NCBI GenBank assembly: GCA_964390905.1
Contig: CAYMLO010000028.1
Span: 1-64,000, forward strand
Direction: 5' to 3'
Length of the DNA: 64,000 bases
Source: JAFGLZ01 sp964390905
GTDB lineage: Bacteria; Planctomycetota; Phycisphaerae; UBA1845; JAFGLZ01
The notes under the pieces were generated by a model. It was not told the origin of the DNA, did no database searches, and worked only from the letters and a program-made list of their open reading frames with translations. Shown here piece by piece: positions 34,332 through 42,572 of the stretch (the first letter of the stretch is position 1; every line of letters starts with the position of its first letter). The position numbers and the translations under genes were made by a program.

Positions 34332-36077
34332 ATGTCCGGGCAATCGGCCCTTACAGTGCGCACGGGTTTCATCGCCGTCTCTCTTGCGCAATCGGTTTTT
34401 GCTGCGGAAGGAGTCCAACACCAAGGCGGAACGCCTGAAGTCGTCATCGGCACGTCGGTCTCGCTGCCAGTTATAGGGGAGACTGTCCAGGTCGACATAT
34501 TGCCGAAGGCGCGAGAAGACGACCTTTCCCTCCGAATCGACGCGCCGACAGGCGCGTCGCTGAATCTGCCGTTGGACGTGCGCGGTAGGGCGGTCTGGAA
34601 GCCCACACGCTACGGCAAGCACCTGCTTAGATACGGCCGTCACAGCCGGCAGATCTGGGTTGTCTCGCGGCCCACGATCTTCAACTGGTGGTCGACGGAG
34701 ATTCGTCCCGATTTCGTCACGGGCGCCATGCTCGCCAAGGGACACGCGAGTGACTTCTGGCGACGCCGGGGTGTGATCCGCCTCCACTGGATTGGCGGAG
34801 CCCATCTGGCCGGCGAGAAGCACAAGCCCCCGTTCCGCCGCCCGCAGCAGTGGTTCGACAGGTGGTGGGGCCGGCTGGCCGATCAGACGTCCCCTCCCCA
34901 ACAGGGCGTGTGCCTGGACGAGCTCTACGCGACCGACCAGCGCGTTGACGGCATCGCGATCCCGAGAGCCGTGGCCATGCTCCGCAGAGCCGCGGGGAAT
35001 GACCTTGCCATCGGCGTGTATTGCTCGGGGCTGACCGAGGTATTCGCGACCGGCATGTGGTATCTCAGGCAGTCCGATGCGTACCTTTTAGAGGAGTGTT
35101 ACTGGGGTAGCGAAGAAATCTACCTCAAGCGCTGGCAGGACGTCACCCTCTATCGCCTGCAGCATCGCGCGGTGCTGGTCATCTCACCGGGATTCAACCA
35201 ATCGGAACGTGTCAGGGGGTCGCTGAACGCCGACGCACTCCGTCGCGAGTTCGCCACGGTGCGCCGCGTCGCCCCTGACGCTGCGGGCCTGGGGGTATTC
35301 AACGCCTACAAACGGCCGGATCTCGAACGGCTCGCCGACAAGTTGATTGAGCGGTACTTCCTCGAACCGACGGTCCACCTGCATCCGCGCAACGGCAACC
35401 TGGTCGCGCAGAACATCGGTCACGAGGATGCGGAGGGGTTCTCGGTCGCCTTTCTCGATGGTGCGGGCAAGTGTCTGGTGCACGTCCGATTGCGAACGCT
35501 CGAGCCCATGTCCAGTCAAGCGCTTTCGGTACCGCCGGGCGCAAAGAGGGCCCAAGTGCACGTGCCCGAGAGGGCGGTCAACATCTATCCGGGCGGCGTG
35601 TATCACTTCCCCAAGACGATGAACCCGCTGCAGGTCGTGGAGGCATCGGTTGCGGATGGCGCGGTGATAACGAATCAGGACGGCAAGTTCACCTTTCGCG
35701 CCACGTTCAACAAGCCCCTGGACCCGGGCGGCCTCAAGCCCGAGAACGTATTCCTCCACGGTGTGCTGAATGGACCACACACCGGCCGGCTCGAGTACGA
35801 CAGCACGGCGCGTGTGCTTTCCGCGGTGTTTCAGCGCCTGCCGTCGGATTTCTACACGCTTCGGCTACTGAGCGGTAAGGACAAGATCCGCGACACGGAG
35901 GGTCTGCCCCTCGACGGGTCTGGCAATGGACTTCTGGATTCGTGGCACGATCACTACGCCGTCCATTTTCGATTGGACCGCGACGGCAAGCGCCCTGTGC
36001 TCGCGTTGCCGAAGGTCCGCGGGAAGAAGGCGCCTCCGGACGCTCCAGGGAGGAGCGTACGGCGGTCGAGCCCTTGA
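34332..36077 (+). CDS. Secreted protein with a TIM-barrel-like core, function unknown
   Basis: The protein has 581 residues. The N-terminus (MSGQSALTVRTGFIAVSLAQSVFAA) is a signal peptide. A beta domain (about 25-110) precedes a segment with features of a (beta/alpha) barrel: GVIRLHWIGGAHL, GVCLDELYATDQRVDGIAIP and AYLLEECYWGSEE, with several Asp/Glu at strand ends. The C-terminal third is beta-rich and includes a Big-like module (FTFRATFNKPLDPGGLKPENVF, then DTEGLPLDG). No glycosidase family is recognised, although the layout is that of one. ATG 34332 is used rather than GTG 34323; GGAG lies ten bases upstream. The next gene starts 32 bases after the stop. Confidence 0.6.
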   Translation: MSGQSALTVRTGFIAVSLAQSVFAAEGVQHQGGTPEVVIGTSVSLPVIGETVQVDILPKAREDDLSLRIDAPTGASLNLPLDVRGRAVWKPTRYGKHLLRYGRHSRQIWVVSRPTIFNWWSTEIRPDFVTGAMLAKGHASDFWRRRGVIRLHWIGGAHLAGEKHKPPFRRPQQWFDRWWGRLADQTSPPQQGVCLDELYATDQRVDGIAIPRAVAMLRRAAGNDLAIGVYCSGLTEVFATGMWYLRQSDAYLLEECYWGSEEIYLKRWQDVTLYRLQHRAVLVISPGFNQSERVRGSLNADALRREFATVRRVAPDAAGLGVFNAYKRPDLERLADKLIERYFLEPTVHLHPRNGNLVAQNIGHEDAEGFSVAFLDGAGKCLVHVRLRTLEPMSSQALSVPPGAKRAQVHVPERAVNIYPGGVYHFPKTMNPLQVVEASVADGAVITNQDGKFTFRATFNKPLDPGGLKPENVFLHGVLNGPHTGRLEYDSTARVLSAVFQRLPSDFYTLRLLSGKDKIRDTEGLPLDGSGNGLLDSWHDHYAVHFRLDRDGKRPVLALPKVRGKKAPPDAPGRSVRRSSP

Positions 36078-36109
36078 CGGTTCGCCATGGCGCGCCCTCA
36101 AATACCGAC

Positions 36110-38767
36110 ATGGATCTCCGAACGCCCGTGGGCCACGTCATCTGGTCATGTCTGGTGCTGGCTTCGGCTGATGGCACATTCGCCCAGGACGTCATCAAGA
36201 TCGAGAGCGGCGTGGCCCAGCTCTTCGTTGACGACAAGCTGATCGCGTCGCAACGCGCCCTGAAGCGAACGCTGCGCCGGCCTCGAAAGGACAACGGCGG
36301 TAACCTGCCCGTTATTGCGCTCGACGACGAGTACGGTACCTGCCCTGCCACCCTCAAGGGACCGGGCACGATTGTGTTTGACGCGCACCTGAAGAAGTAC
36401 GTCATGTTCGCGTCGGCGTACGCACGGACGATGCCCAAATCGAACCCGGATCGCGCCAAGCTGTTCCGGTTCACCTCATCAGACGGCATGCACTGGGTGA
36501 AGGGGGATGACGGCAGACCTCAGCGGATCGCGTTCGACCTGAACGACGCCGAAACAGGGAAGCGGATCTACCGCAACATCGACACCGTGTCGCTCCACTA
36601 CGACGAGCAAGACAAGGCCTACCCGTACAAGGGCTGGGCCTTCTGCGCGGGCTGGGGAGGACATCACAGTGCCATCTGCTACGTCCGATCTCGGGACGGA
36701 ATTCAGTGGCAGCGGGTTCGCCCAATCGCCAGGGAAGGCAGCCACGCCATCGAACACGGCGGACAGACTCTCTCCGGACCCGGTGATACGTCGACGTTTC
36801 ACTATGACCCCGCAAGCCGCCGATTCCTCGCCTCCCTGAAGTACGTTACGGGTCCCAGAGACGATGTGAACCCGGGCAACCGCACGCGCTCGCGTGCCTT
36901 CGCGTTCTTCGATCGGCTGGATGAGCCGTTCGATATGCGTCGCGTTGGACGCATCGACCTGGTGCCCCGGCTCAAGAAGGCCGGTGGGGACATGCCCTGG
37001 GACGAATACTACGCCGCGAGCGCATGGCGGTATGAGTCGCTATGGCTGGGTGGCTTGAAGATCTGGCATGGCGCGGGCGATTACCCGCATTCGTCCGCGG
37101 GCTGCGCGTTCCTGAAACTCATCGTCAGCCGTGACGGTCTGCATTGGAAGAAGGTGCCTTCCAGGAACGACGCGGGCGTTCCCGAGGTGTGGCTGGGAAA
37201 CGGTCCTGAGGGCGGCAACAATGGCCGAAACGACGGCGGATACGTCAACATGTTCAGTCAGAGCCCGTTGCGGATCGGCGACGAGCTGATCATCTACTAC
37301 GGTAGCTCATCCTACGGGAAGCTCGCACCGCGGGAGCGGGCCATCACGGGTGGCGGCATCTTCCGCGCCCGGCTCCGTGCGGATGGGTTCGTGTCAGTCG
37401 ACGAGGGGACGCTCACCACACACGCGCTGGCATTCGAGGGAGAAGACCTGCAGCTCAACAGCAACGGCGAGGTACTCATCGAAGTGCTCGGATCGAAAGG
37501 CCTGGTGCTCGGCAAGCGGGTGGTCACGGGTGACTCGCTGCGACACCGCGTTTCCTTTGCCGGCAAGTCGCTTCGAACACTGGTGCCCCAAGGGCTCGCG
37601 CGGCTTCGATTCACCGTCGCGCCGGGTGCAGCGCTCTACTCCTTCACGATCAGCAAGCGCCCACAGGCATCAACGGCATACCGGGTCGTCAGCGCGGTGC
37701 CCGTGGCGGACGAGCCGGCCTGCATGCCGGGAATGACCCGCGCACCGAACGGTGACATCCTCGTCGTCTTCGGCACGAAGTGGGAGCCCTGGCCCTGGGG
37801 CGGCGAGCTCAGGATGGTGGTCTCCAAAGACCAGGGCAGGACGTGGTCGAAACCCCGTCTTGTCTACAGGCATGCAGATCCGCGCTACACCATTGCGGCC
37901 GCCAACGGCATCCAGACGCTCAGCAACGGCGACATCCTCTTGCCCACCGTGTTTTCGATGACGCCCAAGCGGAAGGGCGTCGATCCGAAAGAGACGAACC
38001 CCGCGGTCATCTACGACGGTCACTCACCCGAGAACATCCGCGACGTCCGCCTCTTCCGGTCGAGGGACAACGGCGTGAAGTGGACGCTCCAGCCGACCGC
38101 CTTCAAACGCGTCCAGCGGGCCGCCCGTTTGCTGGAGACCCGGGACGGTCAACTTGTCCTGTCCATGTATGAGTACAAGCCTGTGCTGCGGCCCGTGTAT
38201 GTCGTCTCGAGGGATCTCGGCGAGACGTGGGGGCCCAGACAGTACCTGGGTGTGCCACCTGGTGTGAGTGAGACGAACATCGTCGAGGCCGCCGACGGCT
38301 CGTGGTTCACCATCATGCGGGGGTATCTGCCGGGCCGGCCACGCCGGACGTTCTCCACGGTGCGATCCGCCGATCACGGACGGACCTGGAGCAAGTGGCG
38401 GTGGACGTCGGTGCAAGGCAAGATGCCGGATCTCCTGGTGCTGGGCTCAGGGCGGATCTTGATGGGCGTCGGCTGTGAGGGCCTGACCGACGGCAGCCAG
38501 ATCTACCAGCAGGAGTCTAGAGAGGCCTTCGTCACGCTCTTCGTCAGCGACGATCACGGCCGGAGCTGGAAGCGGGACGTCGCGCTGAAACAGGTCGCGT
38601 CGGGCAGCACGATCAAGCCCATCGACAGCCCCGTCATGTGTTCGCTCGACACCGGTCGCATCTTGGTCGTGGCACAGGCTCAGGATCTCTCTAAGCGCGG
38701 GGATCCCCTGTTCGGCTGGAGCGCGGGCATGTCCCTGATCGCCAACATCCTGGAACCGACGAGGTAG
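36110..38767 (+). CDS. Secreted double-propeller protein: GH32/43-like N-terminal half and sialidase-like C-terminal half
   Basis: The protein has 885 residues and a signal peptide ending TFAQD. The first half (about 28-530) belongs to the same family as the proteins at 46938 and 48514. It opens with an (A)QLFVDDKLIAS motif and has five-bladed-propeller character (FRFTSSDGMHW, CYVRSRDGIQW, RDGLHW repeats). The second half (about 550-885) has five Asp-box motifs: SKDQGRTW, SRDNGVKW, SRDLGETW, SADHGRTW and SDDHGRSW. This is the signature of exo-alpha-sialidase (GH33-like) propellers. An FRIP-type arginine motif is not obvious, so sialidase activity is uncertain. A longer in-frame start at 35942 overlaps the previous gene and is rejected because ATG 36110 begins the signal peptide. 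Confidence 0.75.
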   Translation: MDLRTPVGHVIWSCLVLASADGTFAQDVIKIESGVAQLFVDDKLIASQRALKRTLRRPRKDNGGNLPVIALDDEYGTCPATLKGPGTIVFDAHLKKYVMFASAYARTMPKSNPDRAKLFRFTSSDGMHWVKGDDGRPQRIAFDLNDAETGKRIYRNIDTVSLHYDEQDKAYPYKGWAFCAGWGGHHSAICYVRSRDGIQWQRVRPIAREGSHAIEHGGQTLSGPGDTSTFHYDPASRRFLASLKYVTGPRDDVNPGNRTRSRAFAFFDRLDEPFDMRRVGRIDLVPRLKKAGGDMPWDEYYAASAWRYESLWLGGLKIWHGAGDYPHSSAGCAFLKLIVSRDGLHWKKVPSRNDAGVPEVWLGNGPEGGNNGRNDGGYVNMFSQSPLRIGDELIIYYGSSSYGKLAPRERAITGGGIFRARLRADGFVSVDEGTLTTHALAFEGEDLQLNSNGEVLIEVLGSKGLVLGKRVVTGDSLRHRVSFAGKSLRTLVPQGLARLRFTVAPGAALYSFTISKRPQASTAYRVVSAVPVADEPACMPGMTRAPNGDILVVFGTKWEPWPWGGELRMVVSKDQGRTWSKPRLVYRHADPRYTIAAANGIQTLSNGDILLPTVFSMTPKRKGVDPKETNPAVIYDGHSPENIRDVRLFRSRDNGVKWTLQPTAFKRVQRAARLLETRDGQLVLSMYEYKPVLRPVYVVSRDLGETWGPRQYLGVPPGVSETNIVEAADGSWFTIMRGYLPGRPRRTFSTVRSADHGRTWSKWRWTSVQGKMPDLLVLGSGRILMGVGCEGLTDGSQIYQQESREAFVTLFVSDDHGRSWKRDVALKQVASGSTIKPIDSPVMCSLDTGRILVVAQAQDLSKRGDPLFGWSAGMSLIANILEPTR

Positions 38768-38822
38768 ATGCAGAAGAAGGGAATGCAGGGACGTCCTGTG
38801 GCTGCAACGAGGGAGACACCCA

Positions 38823-39539
38823 ATGCCGACGGGCGACGACACCCGCGCGAACGTGTCCATCGCGTCGCTCCTGCTCCGCAGCTTGCTACAGATTGTCATC
38901 GGGGTCGGCATCTGGGGAGGCGCCCTGTTCGGTGCGGCCGGGACGCTTGCCTGGGTGCGGGGGTGGATCCACGCCGGTAGCTGGGTTGCCACGATCGCCG
39001 TCAACGTCTTCGTGCTGTTGCGCTTGAACCCGGACGTGCTTGACGCCCGTCTGAAGCGGCAGCGGATCACTGAGGGATACGACAAGGTTGTCTTCGCGGT
39101 GTTGATGCCGGCCGTACTGGCGATCCCGGTCGTGGCTGGGGTGGACGCGGTGCGGTACGGGTGGGCTCGGCTGCCGGAGCCTGCGCTCTGGCTGGGACTC
39201 CTCCTGCACGTCGTCGGCAGCGCCATTGCGCTGTGGGCCCTCGTCGTCAATCCCTACCTGGAGAAGACCGTGCGGATCCAGACCGACCGCGACCATCAGG
39301 TGATCACGACCGGTCCCTATCGGATCGTGCGGCATCCGTTGTACTTGGGGGTCAGTCTGTTTTTCGCCGCGATCCCATTGATCCTGGGCTCGGCCTGGGC
39401 CTTGGCGCCCGTGAGTGTTGCGATCGTCGTATTGATCTTCCGAACGGTCTTCGAGGAGCGAACGCTGCTTCGCGGATTGCCCGGGTACGCAGACTACGTG
39501 AAACAGACTCGCTACCGCATACTCCCGGGAATATGGTAG
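38823..39539 (+). CDS. ICMT-like membrane methyltransferase
   Basis: The protein has 238 residues and about five to six membrane helices. The C-terminal motifs GPYRIVRHPLYLG and EERTLLRGLPGYADYVKQTRYRILPGIW are those of the isoprenylcysteine carboxyl methyltransferase/phospholipid methyltransferase group, where they bind SAM at the membrane surface. The substrate is unknown; in bacteria such enzymes often methylate lipids or small molecules. GGGAGAC precedes the ATG. It follows the double-propeller gene by 55 bases on the same strand and may be co-transcribed with it. Confidence 0.82.
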   Translation: MPTGDDTRANVSIASLLLRSLLQIVIGVGIWGGALFGAAGTLAWVRGWIHAGSWVATIAVNVFVLLRLNPDVLDARLKRQRITEGYDKVVFAVLMPAVLAIPVVAGVDAVRYGWARLPEPALWLGLLLHVVGSAIALWALVVNPYLEKTVRIQTDRDHQVITTGPYRIVRHPLYLGVSLFFAAIPLILGSAWALAPVSVAIVVLIFRTVFEERTLLRGLPGYADYVKQTRYRILPGIW

Positions 39540-40014
39540 GCGAGCAGCCCTGGGGCCAAACGGCGGGTCGAGACGACCGCCCTACACATCTCGATTCGTT
39601 GCTGTTCTGCATGGCGTCTAACGATAAGGACCATCTGCCCGCGCCGCCCATCGCGGGGGGTGCAGTCGCTCACTTCACTTCCCCATACCGGTGTCACGCA
39701 GAATCGTGTTCTCCTGCGCGCGTTTCTCGATGCGGCAAGGCCTCGCCACCACCATGTCGACGTGTCGACTTGTCGCCCCAGGCAATCGAACAGCGAGCAT
39801 GCGGCTCCAGCCAGGGCTGATCGGAGTCCCAGTCGTGCCTGGCTCGGCGCTGGTGTCAACGGCTGTCCATCGGCAGCAAGAAGGATCACCCGCTTGACAC
39901 TGCGATCTCAGTCGAGATCATCGTCGCGGCCGAGGAGGCATTGCCGCGCCTCGACCGACAAACCGTGTGCTGCATACTGATCCGTGGTCTCACCGAAGGA
40001 AGGAGGATCCTACA
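39540..40014. other. Intergenic region, 475 bp, containing a gene fragment
   Basis: No intact gene is seen. A 79-bp stretch resembles part of the APH-like kinase gene 6 kb away and is annotated separately. A TTGACA at 39894-39899 is followed by a small dyad GATCTC-AGTC-GAGATC (39904-39919). The -10 position is poor (ATCATC), so this is at best a weak regulated promoter for the gene at 40015. Confidence 0.5.
39590..39668 (-). pseudogene. 79-bp fragment homologous to the APH-like kinase gene
   Basis: Plus-strand 39590-39668 aligns without gaps to 46048-46126, which lies within the kinase gene. I count roughly 15 differences by eye, about 80% identity. On the minus strand both encode a GRRGQ-[MV]V-x-[IF]V-[RK]RHAEQ-x-RIE peptide. 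The flanks do not match, so only a relic of a second copy, or a short transferred piece, remains. Confidence 0.6.
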
Positions 40015-42465
40015 GTGCGTCAGGCAACGGTGCGAATCCTTGTCTTTGCGCTGACGGCATCGAGCTTGCACCTGGCGCACGCCAGCGGCGAGTCGAAGCG
40101 AGCAAAGGAGAGGCCCGGCATGGACTCGATCGCAAACGTGGTTGCCGACTGGCCGGCGGAGCGGGCCGTGTGCCGCCCGGTGCCGATAGGGCAGGTGAAG
40201 GTCGCCGGCTTCCTGGGAAAGCGGGTCGACCTGAACCTTCCCAGCATCCTGGCCGGCCTGCAGACTCCGCTCCCTCGCGGCTTCGAGGCCCGCGCTGCCG
40301 GCAAGAAGCTGCCACCCGAGGCGCATCGCCTGGCCGCCGACTCCGACTGGTACAAGTGGCTGGAGGGGGCGTGCTATGTCCTGGCGCGAACGGACGATCC
40401 CGATCTGCGCAAAGCCGTAGAACGCGTTGCCGGACAGATCCTGAAGTGTCAGCAGCCCGACGGATACATCAACACGCAGGTGCCGCCGCTTCAGCGGTTC
40501 GACACGCGTGTCAACCACGACCTCTACATCGCCGGACACTTCTTCGAGGCGGCGGTCGCCCGCTACCGCGTGATGGGTCAGCGAGATCTGCTCGACGCGG
40601 CTTGTCGCTGGGCCGACTACATCATCGCCCAGTACAAGGCCGGCCATTCCTACTTCAAGTCCGTTGGGAGAAGGGAACACCCAGAGTACGAGCTCGGCTT
40701 CCTACGTCTCGGCCGGGCAGCCGGGCGCAAGGACTACGTCGACTTCGCCGCCACGCTTGCCCGAATGAGCAGGTTGGGACCCAAGGTGGCCGATATCAAA
40801 GCCGGCGGCGGCGAGCTCCACGCCGTCCGTGTCGGGTACCTCCTGGCCGGATGCGCCGATATCTACATGGAGACCGGCTGCCAGGATCTCTGGCAACACC
40901 TGCCGGGGCTCTGGGAGGAGCTCGCAGAGACGCGAATGTACGTCACCGGGGGGATCGGTTCGGTCGGCGAGTCGATCGACCGCCGGCCGTATATCCTGCC
41001 GAATAGCAGGAACGTCAAACCGCACAGGCATATCGGTGAGACGTGTGCGTGCATCGCCATGATGATGTTCACCTGGCGGATGCACGCGGCAACCGGCGAG
41101 GCCCGCTGCTTCGACGCCCTCGAGCGGGCCCTGTACAACCACTTCCTCGGCGCCCTGGCGCTCAACCAGATGGGGAACTTCTACTTCAACCCTCTCTACG
41201 TTGTCGGTGACGTCAGCGACAGGAGCGATGCCCGACATAAACCGATGACCGCACGGTGTATGCTCCCCGAGATTCACCGGACCACCTGCTGCATGCCCAA
41301 TACCTGGCGGTTCCTCGGGGCGCTGCCGGAGTACCTGTTCTCCTGCGACGACGAGGGGGTGTTCGTGAACCTGTACACCACCTCGACGGTTCGCCACCGA
41401 CTGCCCGACGGGCGAGACGTGCATCTGAGTCTGGAGACGCGATACCCCTGGGACGAGAAGGTCCTGATCCGCTTCCGCGGAGACAAGCCGACGCGCTTCA
41501 AGCTGCGCCTTCGCATCCCGCAGTGGTGCCGCCAGGCGTCCCTGGCGCTGCCCGGTCAAGACGCGCGATCCATTTCCGGCGGGAAGTACTGGGTCATCGA
41601 GGAGACCTGGGACAAAGGCCACGTCGCGACACTGACGCTCCCGATGCCCGTTCGGCTCGAGCTGCCGGACCCACGAAACACCGCGAACGTCGGGACCGCA
41701 GCGGTCATGCGCGGGCCGCTGGTCTACTGCCTGGAGCGCCCGGACGTGGACTTCCCGGTTCAGGTGGCCCGACTCCGTCTCGAGCCGGAGGAGGCAGCCG
41801 AAAAGGTCCGGGTCGAGTGGCGTAAGGACCTGCTTGGCGGCGTGAACGTGCTCCGCGTTCCCGCGGTGGCCGCGGACCTGCCCGAGTCGATCGACAAGAC
41901 CAAGAGCCCGCCGTTGGTCGCAACGGGCCGAGACGTCGAGCTGACGCTCATCCCCTTCTACGCCCGAGCCAACCGCGGCAACGACAGTCGCTGGGTCGTC
42001 TTCATGCCGCTCGAGGCAGGCCGCATCCGCCCGACGCTGGCTGCCCGAAGTTGGGCCGGCGCGTCGCACGTCTGGAAGGCCGACACCGTCCGTGCACTCC
42101 ACGACCAGGTCGAGCCGGCCTCGTCGGCCGACGAGCGCATCCCACGATTCACATGGTGGGACCACCGCGGGACCACCGAGTGGGTCCAGTACGATTTCCC
42201 GGAAAGGCTGAAGGTCTCGGCCGTGGCCATCTACTGGTTCGACGATACGGCTCGCGGAGGCGGATGCCAAATCCCCAAGTCGTGGCGAGTGCTGTACCGC
42301 AGTGGTGAAGATTGGCGGCCCGTCACCTACACCGGGCCGTACGGGGTCGAGAAGGACAGGTACAATCGCGCTAAGTACATACCCGTCGAGACGGACGGCC
42401 TGAGGATCGAGGTCCAGCTAGCGCCAAACCGCTCCGCCGGGATCCTGGAGTGGCAGGTCCAGTAG
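40015..42465 (+). CDS. GH127 beta-L-arabinofuranosidase-like enzyme with a C-terminal carbohydrate-binding-like domain
   Basis: The protein has 816 residues. A signal peptide (RQATVRILVFALTASSLHLAHA) is followed by an (alpha/alpha)6 barrel of the DUF1680/GH127 family. The zinc and nucleophile site is intact: E342 and C344 in GETCACIAMMM, and C425/C426 in TTCCMPN. The spacing is nearly that of Bifidobacterium HypBA1 (E338, C340, C417, C418). GH127 enzymes remove beta-L-arabinofuranose from glycans such as extensin or pectic side chains. Residues about 690-816 look like an F5/8-type discoidin module (VAIYWFDDTARGGG). GTG 40015 is the start: AAGGAGG lies nine bases upstream. The frame is open for 16 codons before it without an RBS. 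Confidence 0.85.
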   Translation: MRQATVRILVFALTASSLHLAHASGESKRAKERPGMDSIANVVADWPAERAVCRPVPIGQVKVAGFLGKRVDLNLPSILAGLQTPLPRGFEARAAGKKLPPEAHRLAADSDWYKWLEGACYVLARTDDPDLRKAVERVAGQILKCQQPDGYINTQVPPLQRFDTRVNHDLYIAGHFFEAAVARYRVMGQRDLLDAACRWADYIIAQYKAGHSYFKSVGRREHPEYELGFLRLGRAAGRKDYVDFAATLARMSRLGPKVADIKAGGGELHAVRVGYLLAGCADIYMETGCQDLWQHLPGLWEELAETRMYVTGGIGSVGESIDRRPYILPNSRNVKPHRHIGETCACIAMMMFTWRMHAATGEARCFDALERALYNHFLGALALNQMGNFYFNPLYVVGDVSDRSDARHKPMTARCMLPEIHRTTCCMPNTWRFLGALPEYLFSCDDEGVFVNLYTTSTVRHRLPDGRDVHLSLETRYPWDEKVLIRFRGDKPTRFKLRLRIPQWCRQASLALPGQDARSISGGKYWVIEETWDKGHVATLTLPMPVRLELPDPRNTANVGTAAVMRGPLVYCLERPDVDFPVQVARLRLEPEEAAEKVRVEWRKDLLGGVNVLRVPAVAADLPESIDKTKSPPLVATGRDVELTLIPFYARANRGNDSRWVVFMPLEAGRIRPTLAARSWAGASHVWKADTVRALHDQVEPASSADERIPRFTWWDHRGTTEWVQYDFPERLKVSAVAIYWFDDTARGGGCQIPKSWRVLYRSGEDWRPVTYTGPYGVEKDRYNRAKYIPVETDGLRIEVQLAPNRSAGILEWQVQ

Positions 42466-42472
42466 GCGTCGA

Positions 42473-42565
42473 AGCCTGGCGCCGCTGATGAGCAGTCAGC
42501 CTACTTCGTTGGTCGGACCTCCGGCATTTGTCGCAACGCCAGGCTCCGGCCGGGCTCGACTGCTC
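42473..42565. other. Two interlocking inverted repeats between convergent genes
   Basis: AGCCTGGCG (42473-42481) pairs with CGCCAGGCT (42537-42545). GAGCAGTC (42490-42497) pairs with GACTGCTC (42558-42565). The order is arm 1, arm 2, arm 1', arm 2', as in an RNA pseudoknot. The gap is only 107 bp between two gene ends, so a terminator role is possible, but there is no strong T-run. Confidence 0.4.
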
Positions 42566-42572
42566 TTCCTCT

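Noticed and set aside
35942..36109. N-terminal extension of the double-propeller protein
   Set aside because: It overlaps the previous gene, is Arg-rich, and would bury the signal peptide that begins at 36110.
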